Positions 1 to 10,606 of a stretch of 64,000 nucleotides of DNA are shown here, in pieces. Position 1 is the stretch's first letter, and each line of letters opens with the position of its first letter. Source of the stretch: Sphingomonadales bacterium (lineage in GTDB: Bacteria; Pseudomonadota; Alphaproteobacteria; Sphingomonadales; Sphingomonadaceae); contig JANXSN010000084.1 in NCBI GenBank assembly GCA_025352685.1, positions 34,748 to 98,747 on the forward strand. The letters run 5' to 3'. Below the pieces are notes generated by a model. It saw nothing but the letters and a program-made list of their open reading frames with translations, had not been told where the DNA came from and searched no databases. Made by a program: the position numbers and the translations under genes.

Positions 1-2884
1 AAAGGCATTGCAAGGTGCCGTACGACCACCGGAAGCGTTGCTTGGCGAGCGAACGGAAGCTTTCGGGAGCCTCGGTCCAGGCAACCGCTTCGACGTCGTA
101 GCCGATTCGCCAGCCAACGCGCTGGATGGCGATTGTCAGGTCCTGATCCTCGGCGAGCGTGTCGGTCGGATAGCCGCCGACCGCATCGAGCGCGACCCGC
201 CGCCAGGCGCCCACCGCGCCAGGCACGACCGTAATGGCATCGAACTGTGTCAGCGCGCGGCGTTCGAGGTTTTGAGATGTTACATATTCGACGGACTGCC
301 AGCGCGTTACGAGGTTGAACCGGTTGCCGACCTTTGCGTTGCCCGCGACGGCGCCGATTTCGGGGTCGTCAAACCAGCGCGCGAGCAGGGCAACGGTATC
401 TTTTTGGAAGCGGGTGTCGGCGTCGAGCGCAATGATGACGTCGCCTCTAACAAGAGCGAGACCCTGGTTGAGGGCGCGCGCCTTGCCGCCGTTTTCGAGT
501 GTCAGCAGACGGACGCGCGGCTCATCGCCAAAAGCTTCTCGGACAACGGCGCTTGTTGCATCCGTCGAGCCGTCGTCAATAACGAGAACTTCCAGTTCGA
601 CTTGCTCGCTCGCGAGCACGCGGCGGATCGAATCGGCGATGACGCGCTCCTCGTTAAATGCCGGGATAAGCACCGAGACAAAGCGCGTCGGATCGATGGC
701 AGGCGGGACCGCCCGACCGCGCCCGAACCGATCGCGAAGCGCCAAGCCCGCCATCAGCACGGCGCGCGCGATACCGAGGGTAATCGCCACGAAGAACAGC
801 CACTTAATCGTCCAAAAGACGCCTGCAATCAAAAGAAAGACACCAATGTCGGCTTGAACGGCGCGCAGATCCCATCCCGTGACAGGCGGCATAACCACGG
901 CGCGCGACGTGCCCGCCAGCTCCGAGATCGTCACCAGCGTTAAGCCCTTGGCACGCAGGCCATCAATGATCGCGGGCAAGGCGGCCAACGTCTGTGACCG
1001 GTCGCCGCCTCCGTCGTGGAGGAGCACGATCTTGGTCGGCTCTTCGGCGGTACCAGCTTCGACCTTGGCCAAGGTCGCATCAACAATCTTTTTCACACCC
1101 GGGCGCTGCCAATCGTCGGGATCGACATGCAGTCCGACGTTCAAATAGCCGCGCTGTTGAGCAATGAAGGCGGGTTGGAGTTCGTCAGTCGTGGTCGGTT
1201 CAGCGTCGCCAAAATAGGGCGCGCGAAACAGCCGGACTGATCGCCCGGTATAGGCTTCGATCAAGCGCCGGGTGGTATTAAGTTCGAGCCTGATGCCGGT
1301 ATCGGAGACCTGCGCCATGTTCGGGTGGGTATAGCTATGGTTGCCGATTTCACTGCCCCCCGCAATGATCCGGTTGAGAAGTCCGGGCATCGACAAAGCA
1401 TTTTCGCCAATCACAAAAAACGTGGCTGCCGCGTGCTTGGCCTCGAGCACGTCCAGAATCTTGGGTGTCCAGTTCGCATCCGGGCCGTCGTCGAACGTCA
1501 GGGCGACCATACCCGCACGATTGCCCCCGCGGCGAACAACGAACGGCGTTGGCAGCTGGGTAAATTGTTGATTGCGGATCAACCCGGCATGGTCGAAATC
1601 GATCTGTCTGATGCCGTCCCGCGGCGTCGATTCAATCCGGAGCAACTCGCCTGCGCCCTGAACATCGACATTACCGACCGGCGTGAAGCGCGCCAGGTCG
1701 GGCGTGCGACCAGTCGGCAGTGCTTTTGCCGCTGCCCAATAGCCTACGTCCTCGCTCCCTAGTCGCCACAGCGCAAAACCGGCGACGTTCTCGGCCCTTG
1801 TCGCGCGCAGTTGGTTCCAGGCGCTCGCCGCATCGAGCATCCAGATCTCGTGCCGGGTGCCGTTTTCCTCGTACGCAAAATGGCTGTTGCCGCTCACCGG
1901 ATCGAACTTCGGCATCGCTTCGCTATCATTGGCCGCAAGCCAGGCTTCTTCATCGGTCATGTTGTCGGCGCTGCCGTCGTGCCAGTCATAGGCATAGCTG
2001 CCGATCGCAACGATCGCCTTGGACGGCGGCACTTCTTGCAACACGCGCCTCAGATTGGCAACGAACCACGATTGTGAAGCAATCGGGCCGGCACCCTCTC
2101 TAGGCGAATGCTCGTCGTAATTCATGAGAAACAGGTGATCGGCAACGGCGGCAAACGCTCGAACGTCCCAGCCCGGGTTGTCGAGAGGCACAGCAAGGGT
2201 CACTTCCCAGTGCTTGGGTGCAAACCGCGCATGCGCCTCTTTTAGGAACGCGAGATATCCCGGGAGCGCTGCATCAGGCAGCTCTTCGAGATCGAAGACG
2301 ACGCCGCTGCCGTTTTGCAGGACAACGACCCGGTCGGTCCATGCCAGAAAGGCTGCGCGGCGGGTTGGGCTGCTCAGAATTTCGCCCATGCCGACGCCGT
2401 CCCATTTGTCGCCCGCGGCATTTTGCACCATCGGCAGGATCCGAGGCGGATCGGCGTTGCGGCGGACCACAGCTTGGAACTGTGGATCGGGAATGTAGGT
2501 TCGCGTCCGTCCGGCATCGGTCACTGAGGCGATCGCGGGGACCACCCAGTCGATGTCGTCGATGTGCCTAATCAACGATGCCCGGCTATCCGGGTCCCAG
2601 GGCACATAGAACGCGACCGAAACCGGTTTTACGCGCGCAACACCCGCCCGTGAGGGCGGCAACCATATGCCGGCGCTGCGCCGCAAGCGAGACACCTGGT
2701 CCACGAGAGGACGGGCCTGACTCCGTTCGCCGACGGGATGAAGCGCCCGGCCAGCAGGGACCGCGGCGATCGTCCATGCAAAGCCGACGGCAGCAAGGGC
2801 AATCAGCCCAAGCAGTGCTGCAACAACACGTTTGGACCACAGGCTGCGTTTGCCGCTTGCGTCGAAGAAAATTGGTCGGTCCAT
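1..2884 (-). CDS. GH18-like / polysaccharide deacetylase / family 2 glycosyltransferase fusion (3' end outside window)
   Basis: A membrane-bound carbohydrate enzyme with three catalytic modules in one chain. About 961 codons are visible from the ATG at 2884, and the C-terminus runs off the window. Residues ~15-38 form one transmembrane segment. Residues ~70-370 resemble a GH18 (chitinase-fold) module, with the acidic FDLEEL motif near residue 197. Residues ~440-650 are a NodB-type deacetylase, with LTFDDGPD near 459 and the metal motif HSYTHP near 513. A hydrophobic stretch near 680-720 precedes a GT2 domain with VLIPAFNEE near 735, DAD near 817, ED near 908 and QRFRW near 948, the processive-synthase pattern. 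The likely role is synthesis and trimming of an N-acetylhexosamine polymer at the inner membrane; the substrate is not shown. No canonical gene partner is visible because the downstream side lies outside the window. Confidence 0.9.
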   Translation of the reverse strand, partial: MDRPIFFDASGKRSLWSKRVVAALLGLIALAAVGFAWTIAAVPAGRALHPVGERSQARPLVDQVSRLRRSAGIWLPPSRAGVARVKPVSVAFYVPWDPDSRASLIRHIDDIDWVVPAIASVTDAGRTRTYIPDPQFQAVVRRNADPPRILPMVQNAAGDKWDGVGMGEILSSPTRRAAFLAWTDRVVVLQNGSGVVFDLEELPDAALPGYLAFLKEAHARFAPKHWEVTLAVPLDNPGWDVRAFAAVADHLFLMNYDEHSPREGAGPIASQSWFVANLRRVLQEVPPSKAIVAIGSYAYDWHDGSADNMTDEEAWLAANDSEAMPKFDPVSGNSHFAYEENGTRHEIWMLDAASAWNQLRATRAENVAGFALWRLGSEDVGYWAAAKALPTGRTPDLARFTPVGNVDVQGAGELLRIESTPRDGIRQIDFDHAGLIRNQQFTQLPTPFVVRRGGNRAGMVALTFDDGPDANWTPKILDVLEAKHAAATFFVIGENALSMPGLLNRIIAGGSEIGNHSYTHPNMAQVSDTGIRLELNTTRRLIEAYTGRSVRLFRAPYFGDAEPTTTDELQPAFIAQQRGYLNVGLHVDPDDWQRPGVKKIVDATLAKVEAGTAEEPTKIVLLHDGGGDRSQTLAALPAIIDGLRAKGLTLVTISELAGTSRAVVMPPVTGWDLRAVQADIGVFLLIAGVFWTIKWLFFVAITLGIARAVLMAGLALRDRFGRGRAVPPAIDPTRFVSVLIPAFNEERVIADSIRRVLASEQVELEVLVIDDGSTDATSAVVREAFGDEPRVRLLTLENGGKARALNQGLALVRGDVIIALDADTRFQKDTVALLARWFDDPEIGAVAGNAKVGNRFNLVTRWQSVEYVTSQNLERRALTQFDAITVVPGAVGAWRRVALDAVGGYPTDTLAEDQDLTIAIQRVGWRIGYDVEAVAWTEAPESFRSLAKQRFRWSYGTLQCL

Positions 2885-2941
2885 CTCCGAGCGCCTAGGA
2901 GCTTGTGTCGATTTACGGAAGGTCAAAGTGGCAGTCGCGCC

Positions 2942-5354
<2,413 letters not shown>

Positions 5355-5551
5355 GACAACACGCTATGCCCTGACCCAAACACCTCGCCAAGTCTCGCGT
5401 CGATCAGTTGGATTGCTGTCTTGCATTGACCGCGCCGCTCGGTCAGAGCCTCGTCACAATAATGTAACAGAACCGGGACGTCGCCATTCGCCAGATTGCT
5501 GCCCTTCCCTATCGCACCGAAGGCAACTTCCTAGACGCGCCGGTCGGCATC

Positions 5552-6598
5552 ATGCTGGTCACATCGCGCGATACCAAACGCTGGGTGCTGCCGAAGGGGA
5601 ATTTGATCCCCGGCTTGTCGCCGCATGCCGCCGCTGCGCACGAAGCCGAAGAAGAAGCCGGTGTGCGCGGCCTTGCCTGTCCGACACCGCTGGGAGCCTA
5701 CCGCTATCGCAAGACTCGCAAGTCGGGCGCGTCACTGATGGTCGATGTCGATGTATTTCCAATACTGGTGACACGCGAGATGGACGAATGGGAAGAGCAG
5801 GCGCTGCGCGAGCGGCGCTGGTTCTCCCTGGCAGAAGCAGCGCAGGTCGTTGCAGAACCAGATCTCCAACTGCTAATCCGTCAGTTCCGAGCCAGTGAAG
5901 CTAATAGCGCTGTGCGGCGGGGCGCGCGACCAAGAACCAAGGGAATGAGCGCGATGTTCGGATGGTTTCAGCGGTTGTTGCCGCAACAGAGCAATTTTTT
6001 CGACCTGTTCGAAGCGCACGCGCTGACGCTGGTTGCCGGCGCTGATGCGTTGTCGCGCCTACTGCAGGGCGGACCCAATATGGCCGAGCACATCAAGGAG
6101 ATCCAGGAGCGCGAGCACGACGCCGACGAGATCATTCGCGACGTGCTTCAAACTGTCCGTCGCACTTTCCTGACCCCGTTTGACCGGGGGGCGATTACCG
6201 GCCTGATCAGCGCGATGGACGATGCCATCGATCAGATGAACAAAACCGCGGGTGCGATCTCGCTTTACGGTGTCACCGAGTTTGACCAGGAAATGAAAGA
6301 TGTCGCGGCGATCATCGTCGATGCCGCGCGCATCCTGGCCGAAGCGCTGCCGCTGCTCCGCAGCATCACCAGCAACGCCGCACGCCTGCACGAACTGACC
6401 GGGCGGCTGGTGCAGATGGAAGGGCAGGCGGACGCGATCCACGAAACCGGCTTGCGGGCGCTCTTCAAGGAATACGGCGAGACCAACACCGTGCGCTTCA
6501 TCGTGTTTCGTGAGCTCTACAGCAATCTCGAACGCGTGGTGGACCGGTTCGAGGACGTCGCCAACGAAATCGACGGCCTCGTCATCGATCATAGCTGA
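5552..6598 (+). CDS. NUDIX hydrolase domain continuous in frame with a DUF47 (PhoU-like) domain
   Basis: One open frame of 348 codons carries two normally separate proteins. Residues 1-115 are most of a NUDIX hydrolase; the Nudix box ends in HEAEEEAGV, with His replacing the usual Arg before the first Glu. Residues ~135-348 are a DUF47 protein. No stop separates them, although the junction near 5890-5915 holds stop triplets in the other frames, as expected of a former intergenic region. The NUDIX beginning is also abnormal: homologous sequence (IRQIAALPYR) is readable upstream of this ATG back to 5468, but the only upstream in-frame ATG (5462) is followed at once by TAA. Possibilities are a genuine fusion, a broken NUDIX gene read into its neighbour, or a non-canonical start. 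Both domains are certain; the gene boundaries are not. Confidence 0.7.
   Translation: MLVTSRDTKRWVLPKGNLIPGLSPHAAAAHEAEEEAGVRGLACPTPLGAYRYRKTRKSGASLMVDVDVFPILVTREMDEWEEQALRERRWFSLAEAAQVVAEPDLQLLIRQFRASEANSAVRRGARPRTKGMSAMFGWFQRLLPQQSNFFDLFEAHALTLVAGADALSRLLQGGPNMAEHIKEIQEREHDADEIIRDVLQTVRRTFLTPFDRGAITGLISAMDDAIDQMNKTAGAISLYGVTEFDQEMKDVAAIIVDAARILAEALPLLRSITSNAARLHELTGRLVQMEGQADAIHETGLRALFKEYGETNTVRFIVFRELYSNLERVVDRFEDVANEIDGLVIDHS
5954..6598 (+). CDS. DUF47 family protein, Pit accessory (PhoU-like), internal start of the fused frame
   Basis: All-helical PhoU-related protein of 214 residues that usually accompanies low-affinity phosphate transporters and is thought to control them. It begins MFGWFQRLLP and runs through the family's helical core (EREHDADEI, DRGAITGLISAMDDAID, LYSNLERVVDRFEDVAN). 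The ATG at 5954 has AAGGGA about ten bases upstream, a plausible ribosome-binding site; ATG 5945 is possible but too close to it. Homologues start at this position, so independent translation is likely even though the frame is open further upstream into the NUDIX domain. The Pit transporter gene follows nine bases after the stop. Confidence 0.85.
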   Translation: MFGWFQRLLPQQSNFFDLFEAHALTLVAGADALSRLLQGGPNMAEHIKEIQEREHDADEIIRDVLQTVRRTFLTPFDRGAITGLISAMDDAIDQMNKTAGAISLYGVTEFDQEMKDVAAIIVDAARILAEALPLLRSITSNAARLHELTGRLVQMEGQADAIHETGLRALFKEYGETNTVRFIVFRELYSNLERVVDRFEDVANEIDGLVIDHS

Positions 6599-6607
6599 GC
6601 CACAGAT

Positions 6608-7624
6608 ATGGTCCACGCCCTCGCACTGCCGCTGCTTGTCGGATTGATTGTGCTCGCGCTGGCGTTCGATTTTCTGAACGGGTTGCATGACGCGGCGAAC
6701 TCGATCGCAACCGTGGTATCGACCCGGCTGCTCTCACCGGTGAATGCCGTTATCTTTGCTGCGTTCTTCAACTTTGCCGCTTATTTTTTATCGGTCGCCT
6801 ACCCCGGGCTTCAGAAGGTCGCCGAGACGATCGGCAAGGGCATTATCGACAAGGATGTCGTGACGCCTTCGGTGGTGTTTGGTGCACTCGTCGGGGCGAT
6901 GTTCTGGAACGTCGTTACGTGGCTCAAAGGTATTCCGTCTTCATCAAGCCACGCACTTGTCGGCGGACTCGTCGGAGCGGGCGTCGCCCATGCGGGTCTG
7001 GAGGGAATCGTCTGGAGCGGACTGAACAAGACCGTCATCGCAATCTTCCTTTCGCCGATGATCGGCATGATCCTGTCGATGCTGATCATGCTGGTCACGT
7101 CATGGACGACGCGGAATTCCGCCGCGCGCCCTGCCGAGCGCAGCTTCAAGGCGCTTCACCTGCTTTCATCGGCAACGTATTCCGTCGGTCACGGGCTGAA
7201 TGACGCACAAAAGACGATGGGAATCATCACTGTCCTTCTCTATTCCACCGGCCATCTGAACGGCGAGTTCCATATCCCGCATTGGGTCGCGATCAGCTGC
7301 TACATCGCGATCAGCCTGGGGACGCTGTCAGGCGGATGGAGGATCATCCAGACGATGGGAACCCGCATCACCAAATTATCACACCACCAGGGATTCGCGG
7401 CATCATTCGGCGGATCGATCATGCTTTTTGCCGCTTCGTCGCTCGGAATTCCGGTTTCGACCACGCACACGATCGCCGGCTGCGTGATCGGTGTGGGCGC
7501 TGCCAGACGCGCATCCTCGGTGCGCTGGGGTATCGCGGGCAATCTCATGGTTGCGTGGGTGCTGACAGTACCGGCATCGGCGCTGGTCGGTGCCGCATTC
7601 TACATGCTGACCCGGCTCTTCTAG
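6608..7624 (+). CDS. Inorganic phosphate transporter, PiT family
   Basis: Integral membrane permease of 338 residues for low-affinity uptake of phosphate (as metal-phosphate or with a cation). Both PiT signatures are present: FLNGLHDAANSIATVVSTR near residue 23 and the repeat GHGLNDAQKTMGIIT near residue 195, each at the start of a homologous half with several transmembrane segments. It lies nine bases behind the DUF47 gene, the standard accessory-transporter pair. Its last four bases overlap the end of the convergent CBS-domain gene. Confidence 0.95.
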   Translation: MVHALALPLLVGLIVLALAFDFLNGLHDAANSIATVVSTRLLSPVNAVIFAAFFNFAAYFLSVAYPGLQKVAETIGKGIIDKDVVTPSVVFGALVGAMFWNVVTWLKGIPSSSSHALVGGLVGAGVAHAGLEGIVWSGLNKTVIAIFLSPMIGMILSMLIMLVTSWTTRNSAARPAERSFKALHLLSSATYSVGHGLNDAQKTMGIITVLLYSTGHLNGEFHIPHWVAISCYIAISLGTLSGGWRIIQTMGTRITKLSHHQGFAASFGGSIMLFAASSLGIPVSTTHTIAGCVIGVGAARRASSVRWGIAGNLMVAWVLTVPASALVGAAFYMLTRLF

Positions 7625-8931
7625 TCGTTCACCGCGACCAGTAGTTTGTCGATCTTGCGCCCGTCCATGTCGACGATTTCGAACCGGTAGCCCCCGAAGT
7701 CGAAGTAGTCGCCCGTCGAAGGTAGGCGTTTCAGTTTGGCGAGGGCGAGCCCGGCAACCGTGGCATAATCGCGATCTTCCGACAGCGTCAGCCCGATCCG
7801 TTCAGCAAGCAGATCAGCCGCCCACCACCCCGACACAAGCAAACTGCCGTCCTCACGTTCAACGACAGGGGGGTCATCCCCTTCATCCTGGTCCGACACG
7901 AAATCGCCGGCGATCGACGACAGCAGATCGGCGGGCGTGACGATTCCTTCCAGATGGCCGTATTCATCATGGACCAGCGCCATCGGCACGTCGGCCCGGC
8001 GCAGCGCCGCCAACGTGTCCATGGCATCGACCTGGTCGGGAACGATGGGGGCCTGGCGCATCAGCGCGCGAAGATCAATGTCGTGTCCGGCGATCAACGC
8101 ACGGACGATGTCTCGGGCCTGGACGATACCGATGACCTTGTCGACCGAACCCTCAGCGACCGGCAGACGGCTGTGCGGGAGTTCGGCGAGCATCGCACGC
8201 AGCGCGTCGTGATCTGCGTCCGCGTCGATCCAGTCGATCTCGGTACGCGGCGTCATGACTTCACGCACCGGCCGGTCCGCGAGGCGAACGACGCCAGAAA
8301 TGATCGCGCGCTCGCTTTCCTCGATCACGCCCGATTTGGAGGCCTCGGCAACGATCAGATGCAGTTCTTCCGCAGTGACATGACCGTCGGACTCGCGGTT
8401 GAGACCGAGCACGCTGAAGACGAGCGCACTGGTCGAATCGAGCAGCCAGACCAAAGGTGCGGTCGCCTTCGACAGCCAGAGCATGGGCCGTGCGACAAAT
8501 GCCGCGATCGGTTCGGGCGAGCGCAATGCGAGCTGCTTGGGCACGAGTTCGCCAATGATCAGCGAGACAAAAGTGGTGACGGCGATCACAAGGCCAAAGC
8601 CCAGATCACCAGCGGTGTCATGCGACACGCCCAGGTGCTCAAGCCGCTCGCCCGTCGGCCCTCCCAGACTCGAACCCGAATAGGCACCCGCAAGAATACC
8701 GATCAAGGTTATCCCGATCTGGGCGGTCGAGAGCAGCTTGCCCGGATCGGTGGAAAGATCGAGCGCGACACGCGCGCCGCCGACTCCTTTGCGTGCCATC
8801 GCCTCAAGCCGCGGTTTGCGGGAGGAAACAATCGCGAGCTCTGACATTGCAAATACACCGTTGAGCGCAATCAGCGCGACGATGATGGCGACATCGATCC
8901 AGGGAAAGGGTAAGAGCGCGGGCGCTGGCAT
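7621..8931 (-). CDS. Hemolysin-family CNNM/CBS/CorC membrane protein
   Basis: 436-residue membrane protein with a CNNM (DUF21) transmembrane domain (about residues 5-185), a pair of CBS domains (about 205-325, beginning with the DRPVREVMTPR motif), and a C-terminal CorC/HlyC ligand-binding domain (about 340-430). Members are linked to magnesium or cobalt export and membrane integrity rather than to real hemolysis. I chose the ATG at 8931 (MPAPALLPFPWIDV) because the open frame further upstream (to 9081) is arginine-rich, unlike the family, and would overlap tadA. It lies 62 bases downstream of tadA on the same strand and may be transcribed with it. Confidence 0.9.
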   Translation of the reverse strand: MPAPALLPFPWIDVAIIVALIALNGVFAMSELAIVSSRKPRLEAMARKGVGGARVALDLSTDPGKLLSTAQIGITLIGILAGAYSGSSLGGPTGERLEHLGVSHDTAGDLGFGLVIAVTTFVSLIIGELVPKQLALRSPEPIAAFVARPMLWLSKATAPLVWLLDSTSALVFSVLGLNRESDGHVTAEELHLIVAEASKSGVIEESERAIISGVVRLADRPVREVMTPRTEIDWIDADADHDALRAMLAELPHSRLPVAEGSVDKVIGIVQARDIVRALIAGHDIDLRALMRQAPIVPDQVDAMDTLAALRRADVPMALVHDEYGHLEGIVTPADLLSSIAGDFVSDQDEGDDPPVVEREDGSLLVSGWWAADLLAERIGLTLSEDRDYATVAGLALAKLKRLPSTGDYFDFGGYRFEIVDMDGRKIDKLLVAVND

Positions 8932-8993
8932 GGTGACCGCCAGCAATGCCGCCTTTGCGAGCGCCGAGCAACCGTGAGGTTGCAACCAGGCAG

Positions 8994-9446
8994 CTAACGG
9001 CGCCGCACGAAGAAGTCCTTGAGCATGGTCGCCGCGGCCGACTCGCCAATTCCGCCCATTACCTCGGGGCGGTGATGACATGTTGGGTGAGCAAAGACAC
9101 GAGCACCATGATCGACGCCACCACCCTTGGGATCAGGCGCACCATAGACAACGCGTGCAATGCGGGCGTGGGCGATGGCTCCGGCACACATTGCGCACGG
9201 CTCAAGAGTTACCCATAGCTCGCAGTCGGTCAGCCGATCGCTCCCGAGTGCCGCACAAGCGGCGCGAATCGCAACGATTTCGGCATGCGCAGTCGCATCC
9301 AGATCACGCCGGGTGCGGTTTGCGCCCTCGGCGATAATTTTTCCCTCGCGGACAATGACTGCCCCGACCGGCACCTCGCCGGCGTGGGCGGCCTCCATGG
9401 CCAGAGCAAGGGCGCGACGCATCAGGTCGGAAAGCGGGAAGCTCAT
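8994..9446 (-). CDS. tadA: tRNA-specific adenosine deaminase
   Basis: Deaminates adenosine 34 of tRNA-Arg(ACG) to inosine, an essential wobble modification. The 150-residue protein has the cytidine/deoxycytidylate deaminase zinc site: HAE (H54, E56 as proton shuttle) and PCAMC (C84, C87). The C-terminal PEVMGGIGE segment is characteristic of TadA rather than of free-nucleoside deaminases. It is transcribed divergently from rpmB. Confidence 0.95.
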   Translation of the reverse strand: MSFPLSDLMRRALALAMEAAHAGEVPVGAVIVREGKIIAEGANRTRRDLDATAHAEIVAIRAACAALGSDRLTDCELWVTLEPCAMCAGAIAHARIARVVYGAPDPKGGGVDHGARVFAHPTCHHRPEVMGGIGESAAATMLKDFFVRRR

Positions 9447-9470
9447 ATCGAACGTCTAGGAGCTGTGCGG

Positions 9471-9499
9471 TTGACGCGGCAACCCTTTGCCGATACCTG
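9471..9499 (+). promoter_or_regulatory. Putative housekeeping promoter for rpmB
   Basis: A TTGACG hexamer at 9471-9476 is followed after 17 bases by TACCTG at 9494-9499. Spacing suits a sigma-70-type promoter. The -10 is weak, so this is a pattern match, not a demonstration. It would give rpmB a leader of roughly 40 bases. Confidence 0.35.
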
Positions 9500-9542
9500 C
9501 GCCGTCTTTCCAACCAATAATGAATTCTAGGATTTACAAGCG

Positions 9543-9836
9543 ATGGCACGCGTTTGCGAACTGACCGGCAAGGGTCGTCAGGTGGGACACAATGTGAGCC
9601 ACGCCAACAACAAGACCAAGCGGACTTTTCTGCCCAATTTGCAGAATGTGACGTTGCTGTCCGATACACTGGGCGAAGGCATAAAGTTGCGCGTTTCAAC
9701 ACACGGCCTGCGCACTGTCGAGCATGTCGGCGGTCTCGACAACTGGTTGGCAAAGTCGAGCGATGAGCAGCTGAGCCTCAAGGTTCAGCGGTTGAAGCGC
9801 AAGATCGCTAAGCTGAAGAGCGCAACAGCAGCTTGA
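9543..9836 (+). CDS. rpmB: 50S ribosomal protein L28
   Basis: Small basic component of the large ribosomal subunit, 97 residues, the longer alphaproteobacterial form. It begins [25 protein letters not shown] (shown here only as its family signature C-x-L-TGK and the GNNVSHAN-like segment), followed by [10 protein letters not shown] and a lysine-rich C-terminus. The N-terminal C-x4-G pattern of zinc-type L28 is reduced to one Cys, so this looks like the zinc-independent form. It is a single-gene unit; the sequence after it is non-coding. Confidence 0.96.
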   Translation: MARVCELTGKGRQVGHNVSHANNKTKRTFLPNLQNVTLLSDTLGEGIKLRVSTHGLRTVEHVGGLDNWLAKSSDEQLSLKVQRLKRKIAKLKSATAA

Positions 9837-10034
9837 GCGAGCGCGTCGGAGCGCTTTGCTCCCCCCTGACCCGGGCGGCGTTGAGCCGCTAGGCTCCAGG
9901 CCAGCGACCGTGACGGTGTCACGTCGACCACCGAGTGAGCGTAAGTCTAGCCTGAGCCGGCTATGTCGGCCGAGCTGGTCATTTCGGTAGTCCGTTTCAC
10001 TCTAAGCAGGTGCGCCGTCAGGCATGATCTCGCA

Positions 10035-10208
10035 CTACTCGTCGGCAGTCTCATAACCAACCCATCGCCCGTCGACTGTGGTTGCAAGCGAGGCTCGGGC
10101 GTGGGCGCCTTTGTCGTCGAGGACGTGTCGGCGCCAAGCGGCGATCTGCGCGTCGGTGGGCCGCCCCAGTCGTGAGTTGCCGCAGTGGGCGCGGTCCACA
10201 ATCGCCAA
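10035..10208 (-). CDS. Unidentified small open reading frame (57 aa)
   Basis: A minus-strand frame starting at TTG 10208 (or GTG 10199) and ending at TAG 10035. The peptide contains RLGRPTDAQIAAWRRHVLDD and ends DGRWVGYETADE. Third codon positions are strongly G/C, as in the real genes around it, which is why I list it. I recognise no family and see no convincing ribosome-binding site. It may be a genuine small protein or the tail of a decayed gene. Confidence 0.25.
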   Translation of the reverse strand: MAIVDRAHCGNSRLGRPTDAQIAAWRRHVLDDKGAHARASLATTVDGRWVGYETADE

Positions 10209-10279
10209 CGGCAGTCACGCTGTCTCTGCCGATCTCCCGTTGAGCCGCTTCTGAATTGACCTGCCCAGCGAGTAAACTT

Positions 10280-10555
10280 TTATCTAGCGAATACGATACG
10301 GTGATCCGCGTGTGTCCGTTGCCCGTCGTTGGCTTGGATCCGCACGAGAATCGAGGCAAGGCGCTCAGACAGGATAGACGCAAGGGTCGAACAGCAAGGC
10401 CCCGTCACGGTGAGCAGCACGGCCATGAAAGGATGCGGGCGCGTCGTCTCCTTTGAGCGCACAAGACGAACGGCATCGACGAACGGCATGGCTGCTGGCG
10501 ACGGCGTGATAATCCTTCGCGAAGCTGAACAACGGCTAACATGCGCGTTCAGCAA
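10280..10555 (-). pseudogene. Possible remnant of a response-regulator receiver domain
   Basis: A 91-codon minus-strand frame contains AVRLVRSKETTRPHPFMAVL, then LLTVTG, then ILSERLASILVRIQ. This order recalls the second half of a CheY-like receiver (helix 3, beta 4 and its VTG turn, then helix 5), but the phospho-acceptor Asp region and the conserved KP dipeptide are missing. The gene would be truncated at its front and diverged. The assignment rests on resemblance only and could be chance. Confidence 0.25.
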
Positions 10556-10606
10556 TGCTCCACAGAGAATCGACTAAATTCAATGCACAGTTAAAGGAGA
10601 CCGACG

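Larger units (their letters stand above)
9837..10606. other. 770-base spacer without a confident gene
   Basis: No family-level gene is recognisable. It holds a short hairpin right after rpmB (GGAGC/GCTCC around 9848-9862, no T-run), a perfect 6-base hairpin CGTGAC-GGT-GTCACG at 9909-9923, and two minus-strand reading frames listed separately: an unidentified 57-codon frame and a frame resembling the end of a response-regulator receiver. It looks like decayed sequence between rpmB and the glycine-zipper gene. Confidence 0.6.

Noticed and set aside
9081..9081. Longer start of the CBS-domain protein at 9081
   Set aside because: The extra 50 residues are Arg/Gly-rich and unlike the family, and they overlap tadA. 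The ATG at 8931 fits the first membrane helix.
9848..9862. Hairpin after rpmB as a rho-independent terminator
   Set aside because: Only a five-base stem and no T-run follow it, so I left it as a note in the spacer entry.
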